From Sympetrum striolatum (taxonomy: Eukaryota > Arthropoda > Insecta > Odonata > Libellulidae), in NCBI GenBank assembly GCA_947579665.1, contig CANPUZ010000031.1, positions 992,001 to 1,056,000 of the forward strand: a stretch of 64,000 bases of DNA, written 5' to 3'. This document shows positions 37,739-53,313 of this stretch, one piece after another. Below the pieces are notes generated by a model. The model worked only from the letters and a program-made list of their open reading frames with translations, did no database searches and had not been told where the DNA came from. The position numbers and the translations under genes are program-made. Numbering within the stretch: the first letter of the stretch is position 1; every line of letters starts with the position of its first letter.

Positions 37739-38842
37739 GGATACAAATTCACAGCCTAAACTACAAGCGTCATTGATCTGAAATTTTTATGACATATTGG
37801 CCATAACGTGAAACCCCCAGGAAAAAAGAGACTTTGATCCTCAGTGTCATAGGTTCGATTCCAGAGGGCCCCAAAGGACCCGATTTTTCCCGTTTGAATG
37901 CATTGCCGTGATTTTCGGGAATTAAAAAAAAATACTTTCCGGATAGGTAGAGAAGTAAAACTCAAGGTGCCTATATTTATGGTCTTGGACTTTCGAAAAC
38001 ATCAATGACTTTTACAAAAGTTATCCTGGGTTCGATGCTAGGACGATGCAAAGATCTGCCCTTTAAAATACATGGGAGCCGTTTTTCATTTTTTTTTTAG
38101 ATGCACTTATCGAAATGATAGGATGTTCGTGCTTGGCTGGAAGATGTATGGTACGAATAAGTTTTAGAAAAAAATTTTCATAAGACCGTACTGTTCCTGG
38201 GTTCGAAGCCAGAGCACAATAACGTTTCTCTCATAAGGAATATAAAGGAAAAGTAGGACGTCATTTGAGGCAGTTGTAACCAATATTTCTGCTTGAATTT
38301 GCATACGCGGTTAGAGATGGTGTTTTTCTTTTGTGCTGCATAGAAAGTATTGCCTGAAAGACCCGGGTTCGATGCCGGGCGGTAAAAATATCACCCATAT
38401 ATAATGCTATGGGGTATCTTTTCATAATTTTTTTATGCATTTATCGATATGTAAGGGAGCTCTTGCTTAGATGGAAGATGTATATTAACACTTTGTTTAA
38501 GAAAAAAAATAGATAAGACCATGCTGTTCCTGGGTTCGATGCCAGAGCACATTATAATTTCTCAAATAAGGAGTGTATGTGAATAGTAGGACGTCGTTTG
38601 AGGTAGTTGCACCTAATAGTTTTGCTTGAATTTTCACACATAGTTTGATATGGTAATTTTCTATTTTGCTGCATAGTAAGTACACCAGGAAGACCGGGGT
38701 TCGCTGCCAGGTGATTAAATTGCAGCGAATTCTACGAATATTTTGAATTTTTTGTTTCTTTTGATGTCCGTCCCGATATGATGCCGATATGAAATTAGTG
38801 TTGTCGATCTGCTTGCAGTATGCAAGCTACATTTTACTCGTA
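37739..38842 (+). repeat. Cassette, type 2, forward (reference example)
   Basis: Boxes begin at 37852, 38029, 38200, 38366, 38533 and 38698 (last one GGTTCGC), spacings 177, 171, 166, 167 and 165 bp. Box 4 sits in ACCCGGGTTCGATGCCGGGC, which can form a T-arm-like hairpin. Hairpin 38811-38827. Confidence 0.86.
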
Positions 38843-38900
38843 TATAATAGATACATGAATGAATCCGGAGAAGCATCTATATATAATAGATATATAGAGA

Positions 38901-39975
38901 GGATACAAAGTCACAGGCTAAACCACTAGCGTCAATGGCTTGAAATTTTTACGACATATTGGCCATAACGTATAACCTCCAGAAAAATTGCAATTTTGAA
39001 CCTCAGTGTCATGGGTTCGATTCCAGAGGGGCCCAAAGTCGCGATTTTCCCCATAAGATTACATGGCGGGGATTTTCGAAAATTATTTTGTGGCACTTCC
39101 CGGAAAAGCAGAGAGTTGAAACTCTAGGGACCGCTAAATGCCGTGCATAGCCAACGAAAATCAGAAAAACATCTTCGAATATTGTCCTTGGTTCGATGCT
39201 AGGCCGGGGCAAAAATCGGCCGTTTAAAATGCATTGCGGCGATTTTTAAGATTTTTTTTGGATCCTTTCCCGATAACATGGATTATTGAAACTCGGCACG
39301 TCGATAGATATCATGAATTTATTTCATAATCGAATTTAACATATTAGCTTATGGTCCTTGGTTCGATCCCAGAGAACCATTTGCACTTCCCAATGCTTTT
39401 CTTACGGAGATAACGGAAACAAATTTTAGGTACTTCCCGGCACGATATCAACTTCAAACTTTGCATGTACAAAGATCAAGTCCATACAAAACAAACATTG
39501 CATTCACAGCTATCAAAGAGTCCTGGGTTCGACACCAGGTGTCTCTGCAATCAGAAGTTAATCCGATATTTAGGAATTATTTTGAAACCTTTGCCAATAA
39601 TATAGAAACTTCAAATTCGGCATATAGATAGAGATCATAAATATCTTTCAGAAACATTTTTTAGATTTCCAAGATCGTCCTTGGTTCGAATCCAGAGAGC
39701 CATTTAAATTCGTAAAAATTAGAACGTCTTTTGAAGCAGTTGTAGCCCATATTTCTGCTTGAATTTTCACACATCGTTAGAGATGGTGATGGTCTATTGT
39801 GCTGCATAGTAAGTTCACAGTAAAGACCCGGGTTCGATGCCGGACGATGGAATTTAGGCAAATTTTAAGAAAAATTTCAATTTTTTTTTTCTTTTGATGG
39901 CCGTCCGGATATGATGCCGACATGAAAATAGTGTTGTCGATCTGCTTGCAGTATGCAAGCAACATTTTACTCGTA
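38901..39975 (+). repeat. Cassette, type 1, forward, spanning the 40-kb repeat junction
   Basis: Six monomers close in sequence to 35498-36576. Its last 44 bases (39932-39975) equal window bases 1-44. Hairpin 39944-39960. Confidence 0.85.
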
Positions 39976-40025
39976 TATAATAGATATATAGACGCTTCTC
40001 CGGATATACCTATATATTCATTCAT

Positions 40026-44535
<4,510 letters not shown>

Positions 44536-44545
44536 TATATATAGG

Positions 44546-45460
44546 TACGAGTAAAATGTTGCTTGCATACTGCAAGCAGATCAACAACACTAATTTTTGT
44601 TGGAATCATATAGGGACGGTCCTCAAAAGAAAAACAAATGATTAAAAAATTCCTAAAATTCGCTGAAATTTCATCGTCTGGCATCGAACCCTGGTCTTTA
44701 CTGTGAACTTACTATGCAGCACAATAGAAGATCACCGTCTCTAACTATGTGTGAAAATTCAAGCAGAAATAAGGGCTGCAACTGCTTTAAAAGAAGTTCA
44801 AATTTTCACGAATGTAAATGACTCTCTGGATTCGAACCAAGGACAATCTTGGAAATCTTAAACATGCTTCTGAAAGGTATTTATTACCTCTATCTATATG
44901 CCGAATTTCAAGTTTCTATATCATTGGGAAAGCTTTCAGAATAATTCCTAAAAATCGGATCAACTTCTGATTGCAGGGACACCTGGTGTCGAACCCAGGA
45001 CTTATTGTAAGCTGTAAATGCAGAGTTTGATTTGTAAATAGTTGCTCTTGTACCATGCTAAGTTTGATGTCGATAGCATGCCGGAAAGTACCTAAATTAT
45101 GTTTCCGCTTTCTCCGTAAGAAATGCATTGAGAAGTGCAAATGGCCCTCTGGGATCGAACCAAGGACCATCAGCGAACATGTGCAATTTGATTATGAAAT
45201 ATATTCAAGATATCTATTTACGTACCGAGTTTCAAGTATAGATGTTATCGGGAAAGGATCCAAAAAAAATCTTCAAAATCACCGCAATGCATTTTAAACG
45301 GCCGAATTTTGCCCCAACCTAGCATCGAACCATGGACCATATTCGGCGATGTCTTTCTGATTTACGTTGGAGTTGCACGGCTTCTAGCGATCCCTTGAAT
45401 TTCAATTTTCTACGTTTCCGGGAAGTGCCTCAAAAAAATTTTCGAAAATCCCTGCCATGT
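44546..45460 (-). repeat. Second-copy reverse cassette C5' (truncated)
   Basis: Copy of 4615-5529 with the same truncation point, so the inversion junction predates the duplication. Confidence 0.86.
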
Positions 45461-47099
45461 GATACTAATTCACAGGCTAAACTACTGGCGTCATTGACTC
45501 GAAATTTTTACCACGTATTGACCATAACGTGAAACCCCCAGGAAAAAAGCGACTTTGATCCTCAGTGTCATAGGTTCGATTCCAGAGGGCCCCAAAGTCC
45601 CGATTTTTCCCGTTTAAATGCATTGCCGTGATTTTCGGGAATTTAAAAAAAATACTTTCCAGATAGGTAGAGAAATAAAACTCAAGGAGCCTATATATAT
45701 GGTAATGATCTATCGAAATCATAAATGAGTTTTACAGAAAATATCCTAAGTTCGATGCTAGGTCGAGGCAAAAATCGGCCGTTTAAAATGCATTGTGGCG
45801 ATATTTATGATTTTTTTTGGACCCTTTCCCGATGGCATGGATACTTGAAATTCGGCATGAGGTTGGAGATCATAAATTTAGTTCATAATCAAATTTTTTG
45901 TATTTTCTGATGGTCCTTGGTTCGATCCCAGAGGGCCATTTAAATTCCTCAATGCATTTCTTATGGAGATAACGGAGACAAATTTTAGGTACTTCCCGGC
46001 ATGCTATCGACTTAAAACTTAGCGTGAAAGAAGAACCAGTCTTAACAAATCAAACTATGCATTCATAGCTATCAATGTGTCCTGGGTTCGACACCAGGTG
46101 TCTCTGCAATCAGAAGTTTATCCGATTTTTAGGAATTATTTTGAAAACTTTTCCAATAATATAGAAATCTCAAATTCGGCATATTGATAGAGATCATAAA
46201 TAACTTACAGAAACATGTTTTATATTTCCAAGATCGTCCTTGGTACGAATCCAGAGAGCCATTTACATTCGTGAAAGGTAGAACGTCGTTTGAGGCAGTT
46301 GTAGCCAATATTTCTGCTTGAATTTTCACACATAGTTAGAGATAGTGATCTTCTATTGCGCAGCTTAGTAAGTTCACCAGGAAGACCCTGATTCGATGCC
46401 AGACGCTAAAATTTCAGCGAAATTTAAAAATATTTTCAATCCTTTTTTTTTCTTTGGAGGACCGTCCCGAAATGATGCCGACATGAAAATAGTGTTGTCG
46501 ATCTGCTTGCAGTATGCAAGCAACATTTTACTCGTATAGCTATATAGCTATATAGGTATATAGATAGGATACAAATTCACAGGCTAAACCACAAGCGTCA
46601 TTGACTTGAAATTTTTATGACATATTGGCCATAACGTGAAACCCCCAGGAAAAAAGCGACTTTGATCCTCAGTGTCATAGGTTCGATTCCAGAGGGCCCC
46701 AAAGTCCCGATTTTTCCCGTTTGAATGCATTGCCGTGATTTTCGGGAATTAAAAAAAAATACTTTCCGGATAGGTAGAGAAGTAAAACTCAAGTGCCTAT
46801 ATTTATGGTCTTGGACTTTCGAAAACATCAATGATTTTCACAAAAATTATCCTGGGTTCGATGCTAGGACGATGCAAAGATCTGCCCTTTAAAATACATG
46901 GGAGCCGTTTTTCATTATTTTTTTAGATGCACTTATCGAAATGAAAGGATGTTCGTGCTTGGCTGGATGATGTATGGTACGAATTAGTTTTAGAAAAAAA
47001 TTTTCATAAGACCGTGCTATTCCTTGGTTCGAAGCCAGAGCACAATAACGTTTCTCTCATAAGGAATATAAAGGAAAAGTAGGACGTCATTTGAGGCAG
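45461..47099 (+). repeat. Second-copy forward cassette C6' and left part of C7'
   Basis: C6' 45461-46536 and C7' 46567-47099, up to the retrotransposon. Differences from copy 1: 45881 G for T and 46897 C for G. Left target duplication GGCAG at 47095-47099. Confidence 0.87.
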
Positions 47100-47390
47100 T
47101 GTTCGTGATTTTTGCGGATAGAAAGAGAGTTTCAAACTTAACAGTGTGTTTATTGTGACTTGCGATGCGACGCCGGACGAGGACCTTAGACTCGCGAAAA
47201 GGCGGGAGCGATGTCTCTGCTGGTGAGACGCGAGAGAAAGAGAGAGAGGTTCGGCTAGCGAAGCCCGAAACTCAATTCCTAGGTAGAGAGGGGAGAGGGT
47301 AGCAAGGTGACTGACGGGAAATACCTGCCACCGCGCAAGTGCTTTTGCGTCAGTGGCAAGCAATACCGCGAATTCAAAAGGTACGGAACA
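47100..47390 (-). repeat. 3' LTR of BEL/Pao copy 2
   Basis: Copy of 7169-7459, with AATAAA at 47149-47154 on the minus strand. Confidence 0.95.
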
Positions 47391-47522
47391 TGCCGCCCGC
47401 CTCGTCCGCGACGAAACAATACAGAGAATATACATACAAATAATCACTCATTACAATAATAATAAAAGAAACTGAATTCCGCCCGCCGTAAGCGGACCTC
47501 ATACAAAAAAACAAAACAAAGC

Positions 47523-50500
47523 TCATTTCAAAAGTAAACACAGTTTGATCACAGCCCGGGTAATTATACCCTTCGTAGTTTTCACTCTCACAACTCGCAC
47601 CAACCCATCACGGCCGGGGCAGAGCTCAATTATTCTGCCCGTTAACCACTTAGTGGGCGGAAGAAGGGAGTCTTTTACTATCACCCAAGTTCCTACGGTT
47701 AAGTTCTCTTTTCTCGTTCGCCACTTGGGTAACTGTATGAGTTCTTGAAGGTATTCTTTGGACCATCGCGTCCAGAAATGGTCTCTCATCCCGGTGATCA
47801 GTTTGAATCTGTTGCGAAGCGGTATATTCTCGCTCTCCGAGAATGGTTCTGGAATGGCAGAGAGTGGTTCTCCAATTAAAAAATGGCCGGGGGTGAGAGG
47901 AAGAAGGTCGTTAGCATCATTGCTGACGGGAGAGAGCGGACGGGAATTTAGGCAGGCTTCGATCTGACACAATAAGGTTGACATTTCCTCGTAGGTCAAC
48001 GTCTGGTCTCCGATGACTCTGCGGAGATGGTGTTTCGTGGATTTTATGCCCGCTTCCCAGAGACCACCGAAGTGAGGAGCGTAGGGGGGGTTGAAGGCCC
48101 AGTCCGTCCCAATGGAGCTGAGGGTCGATGCTGTGATCTCATAAAATGGTGAGGCAGCGTTGAACATTGACCGCAGCTCTCGGTCGGCGCCTCTAAAGTT
48201 TGAAGCGTTGTCACTAAAGATTTTGCCGCAATGACCCCTGCGGGAGATGAATCTGCGGAAGGCTGAAATGAAATCATCTGTTGACAAACCAGAAACACAT
48301 TCTAAATGTACAGCCTTCGTACACATGCAAACGAACAAGCATATATATCCTTTATAGGCCTTGTAGCCTCGGCCTTTGGTTGTTCTTAGCATAATGGGGC
48401 CGGCGTAATCCACTCCTGTGGAATTAAAGGGTTTCTGAGGTCTTACCCTTTCTACTGGTAAGTCTCCGATCATTTGACCAATCCCCTTGCCTCGGAATCG
48501 GGTACAGATAGGACATCTCATTATTTCTCTTTTTACTAAGACGCGGTTTCGCATAACCCAAAACCGTCGCGCAAGATAAGCCCTCGTCTGCTGATGTCCG
48601 CCATGAAGCGTTGCCAGATGGGCGTATCTTATCATCAGCACCGCAAGATGACACTGCTTAGGGATGATCATCGGGTGTTTTTCATCGAAGGACACCATCG
48701 CACGCTCCAACCGGCCACCCACTCGCAGGACTCCTTTCTCGTCCAAGACAGGTTTCAGGCGCAGCAGAGGCGAGGACCGCGGGAGAGGGCGGCAGTTCTG
48801 CAGGAAGTCTATCTCCCGGGCGAAATGATCCGCTTGCGACCACCGTACAAGGGCTAGCAAGGCATCGGCACGCTCCTCGGCAGAGAGATGGCCGGATCGG
48901 CGATTATTCCGGAACCTGGAATTATGAAAAAATCTACGACACCATGAAATAGTGCGTGTCAATCTCAATAGACAGGAAAATCTATCGATAACATCACCGA
49001 AATCCGTCGAGATATGAAAAGTCGTTAATTTCGACTTCCGCAGCTCCTGATGTTCGGAGCCATCTGGTTCTCCAGCTTCTCGGCTCCAGACTGGCTCCCC
49101 ATTGATGAGCCAAGATGCACCATGCCACCACTCCGTCGACCGGAGAAGCTCGACTGGGCTGATCCCTCGCGTGGCGGCGTCAGCAGGGTTGTGACGTGTA
49201 GGCACGTAGTTCCAGCTGGCTGGATCAAGTGAGGACTGGATCTCTGCGACTCTGTGAGCCACGAACGGCGTCCACCGGGATGCGTGACCTCTGATCCATG
49301 CCAGGGTGACGTTCGAATCCGTCCAAGCGTGGACTGGGAGTTTTCCTAAGCGGATTCCTTCTATTACCTTTACCAATAAACGAGTTAAAAGCACTGCGGC
49401 ACATAGTTCAAGCCTGGGGACACTAACAGTTTTCACTGGGGCCACTTTCGTTTTAGCAACTAACAAATTCACTAAAAGCCCGTAAGTTACGTCTGAAACA
49501 CGAATATACACTACAGCTGCATACGCTCTTTCAGAGGCGTCACAAAATCCGTGAAGCGATACATCAGAAAGATTCTCACGGGAAACTTTAACCCATCTAG
49601 GAATTCTGATGGAATTCACCTTTAGCAACGACAAGCGAAAATTATCCCATAACGAAGCCAAGCGGGGAGGCAGAGGCTGATCCCAAGAAAGATTTGCAAG
49701 CCATAAATCTTGCATAAATATTTTAGCGAACACAAACACGGGCGCCATCCAACCCATCGGGTCGTAGAGTCTTGCTATGTCCGATAAAACAGATCGTTTT
49801 GTCAGTACGGTATTTGCATTTGGGTAATTAATTCTTAGATGAAAGTTATCATCTTTGGGTTCCCAATTGATTCCCAAAGTGGCGACGTGATCTTTATCGG
49901 AGAAGGTTTTGTGTTCGAGTCCGTTCGGACTAAGTTGAGAATTATTAGATGCCCACTTACTCAACGGGAATCCTGCAGTATTCAGCATACTGATAATTTG
50001 CTCTTTAACGACCAATGCCTGTTCTACATTGTCTGCCCCACAAAGAATATCGTCGACATAAGAATGAAAGCGAATAGCGTCCGCTGCTAAGGGAAAGTTA
50101 CTCTCCTCATCCTGCGCCAATTGTTTTAGGACTCTAAGCGCTAAAAAAGGAGCGGAAGCGGTACCGTAGGTGACGGTGGTGAGCTTAAAGTCCCTTATCG
50201 GATCTGAAGAGTTAAATCTCCACAGAATTCTTTGAAAGTCTGCATCATCCGAATGGATACGTATTTGTCTAAACATCTTGACTATATCCGTGGTAAATGC
50301 GACTCTATACAACCGCCAACGAGTCATTATCATCCAAAGATCAGGCTGTAATTTGGGTCCAGATAAAAGTAAATCATTTAAAGAATATCCTGACGAGGAT
50401 TTAAAAGAGGCGTTGAAAACCACTCTAATACTTTTGGAAGCCTCACATTTTTTCTCAACAGTATGATGAGGAAGATAATACTTATTTAATGAATTCCGTT

Positions 50501-51767
50501 CGACCTCTTCCATGTGGTTCAGAGTTAAATATTCCCGCATAAACTGATTATACAAGGCTCTCAATGCTTGTGTTTCCTCCAAGCGACGTTCTGACTTCAG
50601 AAATAAATTAAGAACCGCACTTTTAGAGGATCCCAAATATAGCGAATCGTCATTTATAAAGGGTAGACGAACAATGTAACGTCCTTTATCATCCCTTGAA
50701 TGAGTCTTAATAAAATGATCCTCGCAGTAGGCGTCTTCATCTGACACAGGTTTTTCCGATGAGACTTCTTCCATTTCCCAAAATATCTGAAGGTCATCCG
50801 TCAACCTGCTTTGCGTTTGAATATGCATCACGGACGCGGAATTTTTCCCAATGTGCGAGGTCACAGGCGTAGCGGGTCCCATTAAAACCCATCCAAAAGC
50901 AGTTAATCGGGCAATGGGCGATCCCATCGGACCTACGCGACTTTCATTTAAAAATAATGGTCCGCATACATCAGCGCCAAGAATAAGGTCGATCGCGGAT
51001 GGCTTCGCGAACTCTGGATCGGCAAGATACAAACCATGCAAGTGTGGCCAATTCTGAAGTCGAACTGAGCGAGACGGAGTCAGCGTAGTCAGCGTTTTTA
51101 GTGCGTACGCTTGAATTTGAATACCAAAAGAGGCATCATAGCTTGATCGTATAAATAAATTAACCAAGCTAGAGGCGATTCCCGCTTCACAGCCCTGCAC
51201 TCCAGTTATTGGAACATTAACTGTCGTTTTCGATAACCGCAATGACTGCGCGACCCATTCTGTCACGAAAGAGGAGTCGGAAGCCGTGTCGAGTAAGGCT
51301 CTAAATGTTATAATCTTCCCTGACGGTGACTCAATATGTAGTCTTACAGTGGCCAATAAAACTACTTTATCTGTCGTCACGGAATGTAACGATGCCATTG
51401 GCGTTGAAGCTGGACCCGGGACCGACGTGTGGTCGACCAGTCTAGTTGAAGAGGAATCGTCGGGGGGTGATTGAGGCGAATCATAATGATTAACACGTTG
51501 GTTGGTTATGGTGGATTCATGGAGTAACGTATGATGTCGCTGACCGCACTCCCAGCATGTGCGTAATGATTTGCACGTTCTTGAAGTATGCTGATTGGAA
51601 AGACAATTCATGCAGAGAGAGAATTTGAGAACTTGATCCTTACGCTCCTTAGGTTGTAACCCTTTAAAGACAGGACAAAAATACAAGGAGTGCCCCTTCG
51701 AGCATAGGATGCATCTCAAATTTTTATTCGGAAACTGTTTCGCGGAAGTAACATGAACCTGCGGTTT
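47523..51767 (-). CDS. pol: BEL/Pao pol polyprotein, copy 2
   Basis: Encodes the same protein as 7592-11836, with all protease, RT, RNase H and integrase active-site residues kept. The frame opens directly after the TAG at 51768-51770 and has no early ATG. Confidence 0.95.
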   Translation of the reverse strand, partial: KPQVHVTSAKQFPNKNLRCILCSKGHSLYFCPVFKGLQPKERKDQVLKFSLCMNCLSNQHTSRTCKSLRTCWECGQRHHTLLHESTITNQRVNHYDSPQSPPDDSSSTRLVDHTSVPGPASTPMASLHSVTTDKVVLLATVRLHIESPSGKIITFRALLDTASDSSFVTEWVAQSLRLSKTTVNVPITGVQGCEAGIASSLVNLFIRSSYDASFGIQIQAYALKTLTTLTPSRSVRLQNWPHLHGLYLADPEFAKPSAIDLILGADVCGPLFLNESRVGPMGSPIARLTAFGWVLMGPATPVTSHIGKNSASVMHIQTQSRLTDDLQIFWEMEEVSSEKPVSDEDAYCEDHFIKTHSRDDKGRYIVRLPFINDDSLYLGSSKSAVLNLFLKSERRLEETQALRALYNQFMREYLTLNHMEEVERNSLNKYYLPHHTVEKKCEASKSIRVVFNASFKSSSGYSLNDLLLSGPKLQPDLWMIMTRWRLYRVAFTTDIVKMFRQIRIHSDDADFQRILWRFNSSDPIRDFKLTTVTYGTASAPFLALRVLKQLAQDEESNFPLAADAIRFHSYVDDILCGADNVEQALVVKEQIISMLNTAGFPLSKWASNNSQLSPNGLEHKTFSDKDHVATLGINWEPKDDNFHLRINYPNANTVLTKRSVLSDIARLYDPMGWMAPVFVFAKIFMQDLWLANLSWDQPLPPRLASLWDNFRLSLLKVNSIRIPRWVKVSRENLSDVSLHGFCDASERAYAAVVYIRVSDVTYGLLVNLLVAKTKVAPVKTVSVPRLELCAAVLLTRLLVKVIEGIRLGKLPVHAWTDSNVTLAWIRGHASRWTPFVAHRVAEIQSSLDPASWNYVPTRHNPADAATRGISPVELLRSTEWWHGASWLINGEPVWSREAGEPDGSEHQELRKSKLTTFHISTDFGDVIDRFSCLLRLTRTISWCRRFFHNSRFRNNRRSGHLSAEERADALLALVRWSQADHFAREIDFLQNCRPLPRSSPLLRLKPVLDEKGVLRVGGRLERAMVSFDEKHPMIIPKQCHLAVLMIRYAHLATLHGGHQQTRAYLARRFWVMRNRVLVKREIMRCPICTRFRGKGIGQMIGDLPVERVRPQKPFNSTGVDYAGPIMLRTTKGRGYKAYKGYICLFVCMCTKAVHLECVSGLSTDDFISAFRRFISRRGHCGKIFSDNASNFRGADRELRSMFNAASPFYEITASTLSSIGTDWAFNPPYAPHFGGLWEAGIKSTKHHLRRVIGDQTLTYEEMSTLLCQIEACLNSRPLSPVSNDANDLLPLTPGHFLIGEPLSAIPEPFSESENIPLRNRFKLITGMRDHFWTRWSKEYLQELIQLPKWRTRKENLTVGTWVIVKDSLLPPTKWLTGRIIELCPGRDGLVRVVRVKTTKGIITRAVIKLCLLLK

Positions 51768-52724
51768 CTATCTTGAAAGGTTCCGTCCACCTTCGCGGTT
51801 TTGATTAAGATGAGAGAAAGTGGATTCTTTTGTCACATCCAACGCGTGAATTCTATTCTCTAGATAATTAAAGAGATCCGAAAACTTGGGGATATTAGAA
51901 TTGTCTGTTAATGAGAGTTCCCAAGCTAGTCGCGTTGATGAATCTAGCTTTCTAGTCAAAAGGAAAACGAACCATTCATCCCACTGTTCGATGGGCTTTC
52001 CAAGATTTTCAAATGCCCGAATTGTTTGGCGGAAATGGTCAAGAATTCTTTTTAAGTCCCACGACGTGGTTCTTGTGACCGGGGAGATATCAAAAAGGCT
52101 CTTCATGTGAAAGTTGGAAAGAATCCTTTTGCTACCATAACGTCGCTCAAGATCGTCCCATGCCCCTTTATAGTTAGCACTCGTGACTGGAGTATTTTCG
52201 ATAACTTCAGCGGCGGGACCGCGTAAATGAGTTTTTAGGTACAGTAATTTATGCACGTCCGACAGATCCGGAATCTCGTGGACGAGTTTCTTAAACTGGT
52301 CGCGGAAGCTCTCCCATTCTAAAAGGTTCCCCGAGAAGGTAGGGAGCTCAATTTTAGGCAATTGGGCATGTACACTCTCGCCGCGATATATATTAGGGAC
52401 CACATCTTTAGAGTCTACTTGAGGAGACAAGTTGAAAATCAACTCCGCAATATTGGCACACGCTTCACTGTACTGAAGTTCCGTCTGCGAAAAGACATCG
52501 TCCTCAAAATAGTCGGTTTCCGCGGCATCAGAATCTTCTGATAAGGCATAATGTTTGCTCAAAAAATCAGCCCAATAGGAATTCAATAGTCCTTTGCGAT
52601 GTTCTAAATATGCAACAGTTAATTTTTCCTTTCCAAATTTTAAGGTATTTGCCCAAAATCTAGAAATTAGTTCACCTCTGTGGACTTGCCCTAAAATTAA
52701 CTTCTTAGTCTCTGACGAAGCCAT
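51768..52724 (-). CDS. gag: BEL/Pao gag, copy 2, ends at in-frame TAG
   Basis: Identical 318-residue product to 11837-12793, including the TAG stop. The stop therefore predates the 40-kb duplication. Confidence 0.92.
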   Translation of the reverse strand: MASSETKKLILGQVHRGELISRFWANTLKFGKEKLTVAYLEHRKGLLNSYWADFLSKHYALSEDSDAAETDYFEDDVFSQTELQYSEACANIAELIFNLSPQVDSKDVVPNIYRGESVHAQLPKIELPTFSGNLLEWESFRDQFKKLVHEIPDLSDVHKLLYLKTHLRGPAAEVIENTPVTSANYKGAWDDLERRYGSKRILSNFHMKSLFDISPVTRTTSWDLKRILDHFRQTIRAFENLGKPIEQWDEWFVFLLTRKLDSSTRLAWELSLTDNSNIPKFSDLFNYLENRIHALDVTKESTFSHLNQNREGGRNLSR

Positions 52725-52996
52725 AATGGGTAGTGATATAACAATCCCGAATTAACAGACGTGACAAACGATTACACAGAGTCAAAGTTAATTAATTTGA
52801 ATTATCACTTTACACGTCAGTAAAGACACAATATTTATAACACACACGTATTGCGTAACACTTAAAGTACTTCAGGAAAGGATTTCCTTACCATTGAGTC
52901 CAAACGAAAAGAGCCGTCAAAGTGCTCTTCGGTGACACGTGGCGATGTCCAACCATCAGGAACAGAAGCGACTTCATTAAAAAATCTAAGGCCTTG

Positions 52997-53017
52997 CGAA
53001 TCCGGCCCGAAGGACCA
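52997..53017 (-). promoter_or_regulatory. Primer binding site, tRNA-Tyr-like, copy 2
   Basis: Same bases as 13066-13086, 5 nt inside the 5' LTR. Confidence 0.72.
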
Positions 53018-53022
53018 GAAAA

Positions 53023-53313
53023 TGTTCGTGATTTTTGCGGATAGAAAGAAAGTCTCAAACTTAACAGTGTGTTTATTGTGACTTGCGATGCGACGCCGGA
53101 CGAGGACCTTAGACTCGCGAAAAGGCGGGAGCGATGTCTCTGCTGGTGAGACGCGAGAGAAAGAGAGAGAGGTTCGGCTAGCGAAGTCCGAAACTCAATT
53201 CCTAGGTAGAGAGGGGAGAGGGTAGCAAGGTGACTGACGGGAAATACCTGCCACCGCGCAAGTGCTTTTGCGTCAGTGGCAAGCAATACCGCGAATTCAA
53301 AAGGTACGGAACA
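53023..53313 (-). repeat. 5' LTR of BEL/Pao copy 2
   Basis: Copy of 13092-13382 with one substitution (53187 T). Confidence 0.95.

Larger units (their letters stand above)
47100..53313 (-). mobile_element. BEL/Pao LTR retrotransposon, copy 2 (same insertion event)
   Basis: 6,214 bp with LTRs 47100-47390 and 53023-53313, GGCAG duplications at 47095-47099 and 53314-53318, and primer site 52997-53017. Same flanks as copy 1, so it arose by segmental duplication, not transposition. The only difference noticed is 53187 T (13256 C) in the 5' LTR. Confidence 0.96.
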
